Made by a program: the position numbers and the translations under genes | Notes under the pieces: model-generated | Told to the model about the DNA's origin: nothing | Databases searched by the model: none | What the model saw: the letters and a program-made list of their open reading frames with translations, nothing else | In this document: positions 48,230-61,739 of the stretch, piece after piece | Layout: the number at the start of each line of letters is the position of its first letter | Numbering within the stretch: the first letter of the stretch is position 1 | From: Prosapia bicincta | Lineage: Eukaryota > Arthropoda > Insecta > Hemiptera > Cercopidae | Reading direction: 5' to 3' | NCBI GenBank assembly: GCA_036971475.1 | Contig: JBAIZL010000007.1 | Coordinates: forward strand, 28,987,447-29,051,446 | Length of the DNA: 64,000 nt

Positions 48230-50760
48230 TTAGTTTTTGTGTTAAAAGGCCTACAAAACTCCATTAAGTAAGATATGTTAAATTGTTTTGTGTTAAAAGG
48301 GCTACAGAACTCCATTCAGTAAGACATGTTTAGTTTTTTGTGTTAAAAGGCCTACAAAACACCATTCAGTAAGATATGTTTTGTTTTTTGTGTTGAAAGT
48401 TCTACAGAACCCCATTCAGTAAAACATGAAAAGTTTTTTGTGTTAAAAGGCCTACAAAACTCCATTCAGTAAGACATGTTTAGCTTTTTGTGTTAAAAGG
48501 GCTACAGAACTCCATTCAGTAAGATATGTTTAGTTTTTTGTAATAAATGGGCTACAGAACTCCATTCAGTAAGACATGTTTAGTTTGTTGTGTTAAAATG
48601 GCTATAGAACTCCATTCAGTAAGATATGTATAGTCTTTTGTGTTAAAAGTGGTACAAAACTACATTCAGTAAGATATGTTTTGTTTTTTGTGTTAAAAGG
48701 CCTACAAAACTCCATTCAGTAAAATATGTTTAGTTTTTTGTGTTTAAAGCGCTACATAACTCCATTCAGTAAGACATGTTTAGTTTTTTGTGTTAAAAGT
48801 CCTTCAAAACTCCATTCAGTAAGATATGTTTAGTTTTTTTGTGTTAAATGGGCTACAAAACTCCATTCAGTAAGACATGTTTAGTTTTTTGTGTTAAAAT
48901 AGCTATAGAACTCCATTCAGTAAGTCATGTTTAGGTTTTTGTGTTAAAAGGGATACAAAACTCAATTCAGTTAGACATGTTTACTTTTTTGTGGTTAAAG
49001 GCCTACAAAACTCCATTCAGTAAGATATGTTTAGTTTTTTGTGTTAAAAGGCCTACAAAACTCCATTCAGTAAGATATGTTTAGTTTTTTTGTTTTAAAT
49101 GGGCTACAAAACTCCATTCAGTAAGGCATGTTTAGTTTTTTGTGTTAAATGGCCTACAAAACTCCATTAAGTAAGATATGTTAAATTGTTTTGTGTTAAA
49201 AGGGCTACAGAACTCCATTCAGTAAGACATGTTTAGTTTTTTGTGTTAAAAGGCCTACAAAACACCATTCAGTAAGATATGTTTTGTTTTTTGTGTTGAA
49301 AGTTCTACAGAACCCCATTCAGTAAAACATGAAAAGTTTTTTGTGTTAAAAGGCCTACAAAACTCCATTCAGTAAGACATGTTTAGTTTTTTGTGTTAAA
49401 AGGGCTACAGAACTCCATTCAGTAAGATATGTTTAGTTTTTTGTAATAAATGGGCTACAGAACTCCATTCAGTAAGACATGTTTAGTTTTTTGTAATAAA
49501 TGGGCTACAGAACTCCATTCAGTAAGACATGTTTAGTTTGTTGTGTTAAAATGGCTATAGAACTCCATTCAGTAAGATATGTATAGTCTTTTGTGTTAAA
49601 AGTGGTACAAAACTACATTCAGTAAGATATGTTTTGTTTTTTGTGTTAAAAGGCCTACAAAACTCCATTCAGTAAAATATGTTTAGTTTTTTGTGTTAAA
49701 AGCGCTACATAACTCCATTCAGTAAGACATGTTTAGTTTTTTGTGTTAAAAGTCCTACAAAACTCCATTCAGTAAGATATGTTTAGTTTTTTTGTGTTAA
49801 ATGGGCTACAAAACTCCATTCAGTAAGACATGTTTAGTTTTTTGTGTTAAAATAGCTATAGAACTCCATTCAGTAAGTCATGTTTAGGTTTTTGTGTTAA
49901 AAGGGCTACAAAACTCCATTCAGTAAGATATGTTTAGTCTTTTATGTTAAAAGCGGTACAGAACTCCATTCAGTAAGATATGTTTAGTTTTTTGTGTTAA
50001 AAGGGATACAAAACTCAATTCAGTTAGACATGTTTACTTTTTTGTGGTTAAAGGCCTACAAAACTCCATTCAGTAAGATATGGTTAGTTTTTTGTGTTAA
50101 AAGGCCTACAAAACTCCATTCAGTAAGATATGGTTAGTTTTTTTGTGTTAAATGGGCTACAAAACTCCATTCAGTAAGACATGTTTAGTTTTTTGTGTAA
50201 AAATGGCTATAAAACTCCATTCAGTAAGATATGTTTTGTTTTTTTGTGTTAAATGGGCTACAAAACTCCATTCAGTAAGGCATGTTTAGTTTTTTGTGTT
50301 AAAAGGCCTACAAAACTCCATTAAGTAAGATATGTAAAATTGTTTTGTGTTAAAAGGGCTACAGAACTCCATTCAGTAAGACATGTTTAGTTTTTTGTGT
50401 TAAAAGGCCTACAAAACACCATTCAGTAAGATATGTTTTGTTTTTTGTGTTGAAAGTTCTACAGAACCCCATTCAGTAAAACATGAAAAGTTTTTTGTGT
50501 TAAAAGGCCTACAATACTCCATTCAGTAAGACATGTTTTGTTTTTTGTGTTAAAAGGGCTACAGAACTCCATTCAGTAAGATATGTTTAGTTTTTTGTAA
50601 TAAATGGGCTACAGAACTCCATTCAGTAAGACATGTTTAGTTTGTTGTGTTAAAATGGCTATAGAACTCCATTCAGTAAGATATGTATAGTCTTTTGTGT
50701 TAAAAGTGGTACAAAACTACATTCAGTGAGATATGTTTTGGTTTTTTGTGTTAAAAGGGC
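48230..50760. repeat. Second triplicated block within the 50-bp array
   Basis: The rare variant gttgaaagttctacagaacc, followed by aaaacatgaaaag, recurs at 48392, 49295 and 50449 (offsets 903 and 1154). The surrounding units (taagatatgttaaattgttt; aataaatgggctacag) follow in the same order. Confidence 0.85.
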
Positions 50761-51889
50761 TACAGAACTCCATTCAGTAAGGTATGTTTATTTTTGTGTG
50801 TTAAAAGGGCTACAAAACTCCATTCAGTAAGATATGAATAGTTTTTTGTGTTCAAAGGTCTACAGAACTCCATTCAGTAAGATATGTTTAGCCTTTTGTG
50901 TTAAAAGGGGTACAGAACTCCATTCAGTATGATATGTTTAGTTTTTATGTTAAAATTCCTACAAAACTCCATTCAGTAAGATATGTTTAGTTTTTTGTGT
51001 TAAAAGGGCTACAGAACTCCATTCAGTAAGACATGTTTAGTTTTTTGTGTTAAAATGGCTATAGAACTCCATTCAGTAAGATATGTTTAGCCTTTTATGT
51101 TAAAAGGTCTACAAAACTCCATTCAGTAAGATATGTTTAGTTTTTTGTGTTAAAAGGGCTACAAAACTCCATTCAGTAAGACATGTTTAGTTTTTCGTGT
51201 TAAAATGGATGTAGAACTCCATTCAGTAAGATATGTTTTTTTTGTGTTAAAAGAGCTACAGAACTCCATTCAGTAAGACATGTATAGTTTTTTGTGTTAA
51301 AATGGCTATAGAACTCCATTCAATAAGATATGTTTAGTTTTTTTGTGTTAAAAGGGCTACAAAACTCCATTCAGTAAGATATGTTTAGTTTTTTGTGTTA
51401 AAAGGGCTACAGAACTCCATGCAGTAAGACATGATTGGTTTTTTGTTTTAAAAGGGCTACAGAACTCCATGCAGTAAGCCATGTTTAGTCTTTTGTCTTA
51501 AAAGGGCTACAGAACCCCATTCAGTAAGATCTGTTTAGTTTTTTGTGTTAAAAGGCCTACAAAACTCCATTCAGTAAGATATGTTTATTTTTTTGTGTTA
51601 AAAGGGCTACAGAACTCCATTCAGTAAGACATGTTTAGTTTTTTGTGTTAAAAGGGCTACAAAACTCCATTCAGTAAGACATGTTTAGTTTTTTGTGTTA
51701 AAAGGGCTACAAAACTCCATTCAAGTAAGTCCTGTTTAGTTTTTTGTGTTAAAAGTGCTACAAAACCCCATTCAGTAATATATGACCACAAGTGTCAACC
51801 AACATTTGTGTAATTTTCCACAACAATACGTTTTCAGTAAATAGTGGTTGATGGCTAAAAGTGCTTTATAATTGTCTTTAACAAAATGT

Positions 51890-52318
51890 TTAGGATTCAT
51901 CTAATTTAGCAGAAATCATCGAGTAAGCCTGAACGCAGTTATTGTAAAATGCTACCTTATTATAAGTTAACATCATTTCAACCATTCTGCGTTGGTGGTT
52001 TTTCCAACCTTCGGCATACCTTAAATAAAAGACAAGTGAATATAAACAGCACTCACACATAGTTTTTGACTTAATTAACTTGTTGATTGGGATGTTTGAG
52101 TCTCTTGTTGACACGTTTTCAATACCTTCTTTAAAAAATCTCACATTTGCATATACCCTAATGTTCCTGGACGGAAAGATTCTGTCTCCAGTGTTGCCAA
52201 TGTCATTGCCAAATATAACCAATAGGTGATTGCTTATTCTACCTTGACAAAGAATTGTTTTTGTATCCAGTACAGTGAGCTTTACACTATACAGCAGCAT
52301 ATCAGAGAAGCGAAGGGA
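51890..52318 (-). CDS. Candidate 3'-terminal exon, unknown protein (142 codons)
   Basis: On the minus strand a strong acceptor (cattcctccttcctttag) is followed by an open frame SLRFSDMLLYSVKLTVLDTK, then TILCQGRISNHLLVIFGNDI, and further on WKNHQRRMVEMMLTYNKVAF, ending MISAKLDES and TAA at 51890-51892. The frame is open exactly from the acceptor, is the longest non-repetitive frame in the window, and has balanced amino-acid use including C, W, H and M. No family is recognised. An ATG at 52300 could be an internal methionine or the start of an intronless gene. It lies just beyond the 50-bp array. It may be a host exon or an old transposon gene fragment. Confidence 0.38.
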   Translation of the reverse strand, partial: SLRFSDMLLYSVKLTVLDTKTILCQGRISNHLLVIFGNDIGNTGDRIFPSRNIRVYANVRFFKEGIENVSTRDSNIPINKLIKSKTMCECCLYSLVFYLRYAEGWKNHQRRMVEMMLTYNKVAFYNNCVQAYSMISAKLDES

Positions 52319-55050
52319 CTAAAGGAAGGAGGAATGCTGCCCAGTTAATAAAGGCTTTATAACCTGACAAGGAAAGGGAAGGTAAATAAACCTTTACCAA
52401 AATTTTACATATTTTACTTTATTTTCACTAAGAATAATGAAGTGTAGATATACAATAACATGACAAATTAAATACAAGTATTTTTCTATAGTTAGTAACA
52501 CCAAAGTTAAAAATATTCATCTCAGAATGCACAACCATTACCCTTGTAAAACTATAACAAGAGAAGTCCCCCTAATACCCTCCTAATACGTCTTCACTAG
52601 CTCTAAAATACTCCTTTTCTTATTTCAAAAACTTACTTGGAAAAATCTTAGCATAGTTGGATAAGTTTATTTTAATGTAACTGTATTCCATGCACAACAT
52701 TTGTAACCAAGAGAATTTCAAATTTCAACCTTTAAGATCAAACTTAAAGCCGACATGAATTAGTAGAAATATAGGTATAGGTATACATCATATAGGTATA
52801 CATACATCATTTCTTGAAATTTTGTAGTTACTTCACAATAATTTTCAAGTGTTTAACAATTTTAAAATCTTAGATTTTAAAAACTGGTCAACTATTAGAA
52901 TCTTACTAATCATAGAACATTTATAAATACATAAACAGTACCCCTAAGGCAGGCTTTCAGCATGGCGTATGGCTGCTGCTTTGTATACAAGTTCAATCAG
53001 GCGAGCATTTTAAAGTTATTTGGAATGGAGAGTTTTAACAAAAACAGAAATAAACATACTCCAAGTGAATTCTATAGCAGATCTCTATACAGTACGAGCT
53101 CCCTGTAGTGCAGAAACAGCGATGAAGTCATTAATTTCATGACCAGCTACTTCACCTCAGTTCTTTTTATAAGTAAAACTTGGGATGTAATCCTTACATT
53201 TTAAATTTTTGTTTTTTAAATTTAATTACTTTTTTTAACACATCCAAACAAACTAGGTATTTGTTTATTTCTGTAACACTAAGCACTCCTAACCAAGTCG
53301 GTTATGCGGTCTGGCGTGGCAAATTTATTGTCTTGCGTGCTCACTGAGTTTATAGTCAAGAAAACAATGACTTTTAGTAAGTACTAATTTATCCTGGATG
53401 TTGAAAAAGTTTTATTAAAAATGAAGTGAGAAATTAAGAGGATGCATAGATTGCAAGGAAGTAAATTGGAATAATTAATTTCGCGGAAAAACAATTAAAG
53501 TTTAAAATAGGCTTCTAAATGTGTGGAGTTTGTTTTCTGAAGGGCGTGTGTAAAAGGGGAGATCTAAATCCCACAAAATTTTAACCACAAAACGGAAAAA
53601 TAGTAGATACACGAAACTATAAGCTGAGCTTCTGTACTATCTACCTCATTTTTACTATTGATTTTTTTAAACAATTCATTCTAACGAAATCCAAAATATA
53701 AGTACCTAAAACAGCGTTTCAAAGACATTAATATCCAAAATTTTCTTGGGGGAGATCCTTTGGGCCCTCATGACTTCCTTGTTGGGGCACCCCACGAAAG
53801 TTTTGTTTATATAGGCCTACGTAACTGGTTTCGGTCAATGGTTGTTTGTAATGGAATTACAAGTGTACCGATGAATTATTGTAAATCATTTTCTACAATG
53901 CGGGATGTATGGAATTAATGAGTTGGCACGTATGTTTTAGAATTGTTACTCTTTTAGAATAAATTTATAGATTGTTTTGGGGAAGAGATTGGACACAACG
54001 CTTCGAGTGATAGTAGTCAGATAGGTTCTCCAAGTAAGTGGTACCAGTGGTTCGCGTCGCGGGTCATTGCCAGACTTGCCTCAGAATTAAATATTTATTT
54101 TAAAAATATCGTGAAATGAATCACAAATCGCAATAGCAGAATATGTAGTAGTAGAAAACTTATTGCACCAGTTCATTTAGGAGTAAGGAGCTGCTACGTT
54201 GTATGATACAGTTTCGTTATTTATAACGATCAGATTTTCAAAAAAAGAAATTGTTTTGGGAATTCATGTCCACCACCTATGCCAGGTCTAAACCATGTGT
54301 CAATAGAGTATTTTTCACTTTTAAAAATTTCTCTAAAAAATGTTTTATTATATGTAGATTAGGCCAAGACAGTTCTGTGAACATTTCCGCGGATGCAGAT
54401 ATACATCACTTTCAGCATTTCGCATTTCAATTACTGGAGCGCCTTCACAAGGGCCACAAAGACAACTGACGCAACCCGTATGACGGCAGACAAGTTTTTT
54501 TTATCTAAGCAAGTACAGGCGATCGTAAGGCCAGCTTACGTGTAAATTTGTCTAATACTAATTATTTGTATGTTTAAAGGTGATTTGTCTTATTAAGTTT
54601 TATTATTATTACGTAATTATAAACAATTTTGCTATTTTATTATCACTTAATATTAATATTTTAATTTAATTTTAATATTTGAATTGAAATATGCCTCCAT
54701 AAATAGTATTTCAGAGTAAAATAAATATTTACTATAAACTAAATAAACAGAAAAGACGGTACATTGTTATCAACCGTTCCATGGTTAAAGCAGTGCGTTT
54801 ATACTTTGGGACACTAAAATTTAAAAATACATTTTATAAATATATTAATGCTCACCTGAAGGTTTTACTGTACTGCCGTATAACAATGTAATTAAGTTCT
54901 TTTATTTTTTCATACAATGCCACCATTAGATTCATCAGAATAGAAACTCAAAGGTGCAGAAAAATTTGTTTATATCGCTTTGAACCTCGATCGTAGGGTT
55001 TCTTTTATCGTTTTGTACTTTGGACTTTCTTGGTCTTAAGCAACTCTAAT
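52319..55050 (+). other. Unannotated AT-rich DNA
   Basis: Holds no clearly supported gene. The plus-strand frame 54251-54469 (ending HFAFQLLERLHKGHKDN) sits in a slightly GC-richer patch at 54360-54500 and could be an exon, but no acceptor fits its frame well. A short duplication (ataggtatacatcat) occurs near 52775. Confidence 0.3.
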
Positions 55051-55320
55051 TAAAAATAAATAAATAAACGTAAACGAACTCACAAAGCGATATACTTTAT
55101 TGTCATACGCATTTCAGTGACTTATGTCACCATCATCAGTGACACTACTACAAATTTAAAACTGCAACTTTTTACAAATGCTGTCGATTATAAATTATAA
55201 AGCTGCTTTTATAAATGTGTGTAGTAACAGTGATGATGATGACATAAGTCATTCAAACGCGTATGGCAATAAAGTATATTTGTTTGTGAATTCGAGTGTA
55301 GTTATATTTATTTATTTATA
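55051..55320. mobile_element. Foldback element, family E
   Basis: The arms are inverted copies: left cgatatactttattgtcata and right tatggcaataaagtatattt, with flanking taaataaata and its complement. They are separated by a unique centre of about 70 bp. The left arm holds the best-preserved hammerhead-like motif in the window. Confidence 0.75.
55101..55144 (-). ncRNA. Hammerhead ribozyme candidate (best in window)
   Basis: On the minus strand a perfect 5-bp stem I (TGTCA with TGACA) encloses the exact core CTGATGA. Stem II is GTGAC-ATAA-GTCAC (5 bp, tetraloop), followed by GAAA, a minimal stem III (AT-GC-GT) and GTA as cleavage triplet. All invariant hammerhead core positions that I can check are present. 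The one oddity is extra bases between core and stem II (TG on one side, T on the other). The right arm (about 55225-55265) has the same stem II but G for the core C and CAAA for GAAA, so it is degenerate. In known PLEs such ribozymes lie in the terminal repeats and process element RNA. Confidence 0.52.
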
Positions 55321-56163
55321 CCGTTAACTCACAAGCCAGCTAAATTATTACTTATAACTCCAATTAACTTTCAAGCAAATAGTAAATCAGATTTAGCTTT
55401 ACTTTCATTGCTATTTAAATCCATTTTCATGTACTTTTTTCTCCACACACTTTCAAACTAAATATGTTTAAAATTAAAAATTCATATAAAAGATTTTTTT
55501 TGACATACTACACACTTAATAACTGCAGTAGTTAGATATGAAAGGCTCAATCACATAAGAGGAACTACATGACCCAAACTAACTCGTACAATAAATATTC
55601 TGCCAACAAACCTGTATTGTTGGGCCCAATCAGTGAAGGTACACTGATTCTCACCTGAGCTCCTGCCTCCGCTATTTGTAAGTCTCAGCGCACTCGGGAA
55701 AGGAGATTATCTAGGAAGAGGTCTTCATTTTATTTTTGTAAAGGTAGGATTTTATCTGATGAAAGTACGGGATAATGTTGGATTCTGAAACTAATCAGGA
55801 CAAGTAGACGTATTGGTTTGCAGGAAGGGAAACGGGTTTGGTAAGTAGTGGCCATGTATGGTGACACAGATAGGAAGGGATTACTTGTGTTAGAAATACT
55901 GTAAGAGAAATGAGTATTTTATACTTGGTGTCAGTCAGATATCGCAATGTGCAGGTAGAAGGGAGGCTGGATGCTTAGGTATTTTCTGACACAATACTAA
56001 ACACTTGGTTTGCAGGTTTTTAGGAATGGTTATTGATTATTGTGTGAACATGAATCGGAAATCTATTTAGGCTGAAGTGTATGAAAAGATTGTCGATTCT
56101 TATGATATTATGATAAAAATAAATTTCAGTAAATACTAAATGAAAATATGAGGTCAAATACTC
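55321..56163 (+). other. Unannotated DNA before the GT microsatellite
   Basis: No gene or repeat could be supported. Confidence 0.4.
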
Positions 56164-56849
<686 letters not shown>

Positions 56850-59800
56850 CGTATCCAATATTATAATGAGCTTACTAATATGCATGGAACCTACAATAAA
56901 ACTTTATTTACCAAATTAATGAATAAACCAATCCCTAATATTGCAATGAAGTTATTATTATACATGGAACCTACATTAAAACATTATCTACAAAATTTAT
57001 GAATAAACCAACTTCCAATAATGCAATGAAGTTAATAATAACCATGGAACCTATATTAAACCTTTATTTACGAAATATATGAATAAACCAATGCCAAATA
57101 TTGCAATGAAGTTAATATTATCCATGGAACCTACATTAAAACATTATCTACAAAATTTATGAATAAACCAACTTCCAATAATGCAATGAAGTTAATAATA
57201 ACCATGGAACCTATATTAAAACTTTATTTACGAAATTAATGAATAAACCAATCCCTAATATTGCAATGAAGTTAATAATATCCATAGAACCTACATTAAA
57301 ACATTATTTAAAAAATGTATGAATAAACCAAACCCTAATATTGCAATGAAGATATTATTATCTATGGAACCTACATTAAAACATTATTTACAAAATGTAT
57401 GAATAAACCAAACCCTAATATTGCAATGAAGATATTAATATCCATTGAACCTACATTAAAACATTATTTACAAAATATATGAATAAACCAATCCCTAATA
57501 TTGCAATGAAGATATTAATATCCATTGAACCTACATTAAAACATTATTTACAAAATATATGAATAAACCAAACGCTAATATTGCAATGAAGATATTAATA
57601 TCCATTGAACCTACATTAAAACATTATTTACAAAATATATGAATAAACCAATCCCTAATATTGCAATGAAGTTAATAACATCCATGGAACCTACATTAAA
57701 AATTTATTTACAAAATGTATGAATAAACCAATCCCTAATATTGCAATGAAGTTAATAACATCCATGGAACCTACAATAAAACTTTATTTACAAAATGTAT
57801 GAATAAACCAATCAATAATATTGCAAAGAAAATAATAATATCTATGGAACCTACATTAAAACTTTATTTACAAAATATATGAATAAACCAATCCCTAATA
57901 TTGCAATGAAGTTAATAATATCCATGGAACCCACATTAAAACATTATTTACAAAATGTATGAATAAACCAACCCCTAATATTGCAATGAAAATATTAATA
58001 TCCATGGAACCCACATTAAAACATTATTTACAAAATGTATGAACAAACCAATCCCTAATATTGCAATGAAAATATTAATATCCATGGAACCTACATTAAG
58101 TCTTTATTTACAAAATGTATTAATAAACCAACCCCTAATATTGCAATGAAGATATTAATATCCATGGAGCCTACATTAAAACTTTATTTATAAAATGTAT
58201 GAATAAACCAATCCCTAATATTGCAATGAAAATATTAATATCCATGGAACCTACATTAAGACTTTATTTACAAAATATATGAATAAACCAATCCCTAATA
58301 TTGCAATGAAGTTAATAATATCCATGGAACCTACATTAAAACATTATTTACAAAATGTATGAATAAACCAACCCTAATATTGTAATGAAGATATTATTAT
58401 CCATCTAACCTACATTAAAACTTTATTTACAAAATTAATGAATAAACCAATCCCTAATATTGCAATGAAGTTAATATTATACATGGAACCTACATTAAAA
58501 CATTATCTACAAAATTTATGAATAAACCAACTTCCAATAATGCAATGAAGTTAATAATAACCATGGAACCTATATTAAACCTTTATTTACGAAATATATG
58601 AATAAACCAATGCCAAATATTGCAATGAAGTTAATATTATCCATGGAACCTACATTAAAACATTATCTACAAAATTTATGAATAAACCAACTTCCAATAA
58701 TGCAATGAAGTTAATAATAACCATGGAACCTATATTAAAACTTTATTTACGAAATTAATGAATAAACCAATCCCTAATATTGCAATGAAGTTAATAATAT
58801 CCATAGAACCTACATTAAAACATTATTTAAAAAATGTATGAATAAACCAAACCCTAATATTGCAATGAAGATATTATTATCTATGGAACCTACATTAAAA
58901 CATTATTTACAAAATGTATGAATAAACCAAACCCTAATATTGCAATGAAGATATTAATATCCATTGAACCTACATTAAAACATTATTTACAAAATATATG
59001 AATAAACCAATCCCTAATATTGCAATGAAGATATTAATATCCATTGAACCTACATTAAAACATTATTTACAAAATATATGAATAAACCAAACCCTAATAT
59101 TGCAATGAAGATATTAATATCCATTGAACCTACATTAAAACATTATTTACAAAATATATGAATAAACCAATCCCTAATATTGCAATGAAGTTAATAACAT
59201 CCATGGAACCTACATTAAAAATTTATTTACAAAATGTATGAATAAACCAATCCCTAATATTGCAATGAAGTTAATAATATCCATGGAACCTACATTAAAA
59301 CTTTATTTACAAAATATATGAATAAACCAATCCCTAATATTGCAATGAAGTTAATAATATCCATGGAACCCACATTAAAACATTATTTACAAAATGTATG
59401 AATAAACCAACCCCTAATATTGCAATGAAAATATTAATATCCATGGAACCCACATTAAAACATTATTTACAAAATGTATGAACAAACCAATCCCTAATAT
59501 TGCAATGAAAATATTAATATCCATGGAACCTACATTAAGACTTTATTTACAAAATGTATTAATAAACCAACCCCTAATATTGCAATGAAGATATTAATAT
59601 CCATGGAGCCTACATTAAAACTTTATTTATAAAATGTATGAATAAACCAATCCCTAATATTGCAATGAAAATATTAATATCCATGGAACCTACATTAAGA
59701 CTTTATTTACAAAATATATGAATAAACCAATCCCTAATATTGCAATGAAGTTAATAATATCCATGGAACCTACATTAAAACATTATTTACAAAATGTATG

Positions 59801-61620
59801 AATAAACCAACCCTAATATTGTAATGAAGATATTATTATCCATCTAACCTACATTAAAACTTTATTTACAAAATGTATGAATAAACCAATCCCTAATATT
59901 GTAATGAAGATATTATTATCCATCTAACCTACATTAAAACTTTATTTACAAAATGTATGAATAAACCAATCCCTAATATTGCAATGAAGTTAATAATATC
60001 CATGGAACCTACATTAAAACATTATTTACAAAATGTATGAATAAACCAACCCCTAATATTGTAATGAAGATATTATTATCCATCTAACCTACATTAAAAC
60101 TTTATTTACAAAATGTATGAATAAACCAACCCCTAATATTGTAATGAAGATATTATTATCCATCTAACCTACATTAAAACTTTATTTACAAAATGTATGA
60201 ATAAACCAATCCCTAATATTGCAATGAAAATATTAATATCCATGGAACCGACATTAAAACTTTATTTACAAAATGTATTAATAAACCAATCCCCAATACT
60301 GCAATGAAAATATTAATATCCATGGAACCTACATTAAGACTTTATTTACAAAATGTATGAATAAACCAATCCCTAATATTGCAATGAAAATATTAATATC
60401 CATGGAACCTACATTAAGACATTATTTACAAAATGTATGAATAAACCAACCCCCAATATTGCAATGAAAATATTAATATCCATGGAACCTACATTAAAAC
60501 TTTATTTACAAAATGTATGAACAAACCAATCCCTAATATTGCAATGAAAATATTAATATCCATGGAACCTACATTAAGACTTTATTTACAAAATGTATTA
60601 ATAAACCAACCCCTAATATTGCAATGAAGATATTAATATCCATGGAGCCTACATTAAAACTTTATTTATAAAATGTATGAATAAACCAATCCCTAATATT
60701 GCAATGAAAATATTAATATCCATGGAACCTACATTAAGACTTTATTTACAAAATATATGAATAAACCAATCCCTAATATTGCAATGAAGTTAATAATATC
60801 CATGGAACCTACATTAAACATTATTTACAAAATGTATGAATAAACCAACCCCTAATATTGTAATGAAGAAATTATTATCCATCTAACCTACATTAAAACT
60901 TTATTTACAAAATGTATGAATAAACCAATCCCTAATATTGCAATGAAAATATTAATATCCATGGAACCTACACTAAAACTTTATTTACAAAATGTATGAA
61001 TAAACCAATCCCTAATATTGCAATGAAAATATTAATATCCATGGAACCGACATTAAAACTTTATTTACAAAATGTATTAATAAACCAATCCCCAATACTG
61101 CAATGAAAATATTAATATCCATGGAACCTACATTAAGACTTTATTTACAAAATGTATGAATAAACCAATCCCTAATATTGCAATGTAAATATTAATATCC
61201 ATGGAACCTACATTAAGACTTTATTTACAAAATGTATGAATAAACCAACCCCTAATATTGCAATGAAGATATTAATATCCATCGAGCATACATTAAAACT
61301 TTATTTATAAAATGTATGAATAAACCAACCCCTAATATTGCAATGAAGTTAATAATATCCATTTAACCTAGATTAAAACTTTATTTACAAAATGTATGAA
61401 TAAACCAATCCCTAGTATTGCAAAAGGTATTAATATCTATGGAACCTGCAATTAAATTTTATTTACCAAATGTGTGAAATAACCATTCCCTAATATTGCA
61501 ATGAAAGTAATATTATCCATGTAAATTAAAATAAAAAGATATTTACAAAATATATGAATAAACCATACTGAATATTATAATGATATTATTATGATGCATG
61601 TAATCAAAATGAAAACGTTG
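56850..61620. repeat. Satellite array, 80-bp unit, about 59 copies
   Basis: The unit comprises ccatggaacctacattaaaa, ctttatttacaaaatgtatg, aataaaccaatccctaatat and tgcaatgaagttaataatat. The period is 80 with few 79-bp units. A block of about 19 units is duplicated at an offset of 1519 bp: the rare variant aacttccaataatgcaatg recurs near 57010 and 58528, each time followed by the same order of variants. Both edges are more diverged than the core, with gradual decay from about 61430 to 61620. Confidence 0.97.
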
Positions 61621-61739
61621 TTTATAAAATGCATGAATGAACTATTGCAAATATTTTATAATAATTAATGGTATGAATAAAAACACTGGTTTTCATGGAC
61701 AATATATGATAATATTAGCAATAAAATATATGACGAAGC

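Larger units (their letters stand above)
36701..51784. repeat. Satellite array, 50-bp unit, about 300 copies (15 kb)
   Basis: The consensus unit comprises tccattcagtaagatatgtt, tagttttttgtgttaaaagg and gctacagaac. Period 50 is constant over long stretches (for example 38821-39290), with scattered one- or two-base indels in the T-run. Variant sets alternate: gctacaaaac versus ggtacagaac, tagtctttt versus tagtttttt, and gacatg versus gatatg. Longer blocks are duplicated (see the next entries). The left edge is more degenerate than the core. No gene lies inside, and all six frames are regularly stopped. Confidence 0.98.

Noticed and set aside
36701..51784. CRISPR-like array of regular repeats
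   Set aside because: Units are directly adjacent without unique spacers, and the context is eukaryotic. It is a satellite.
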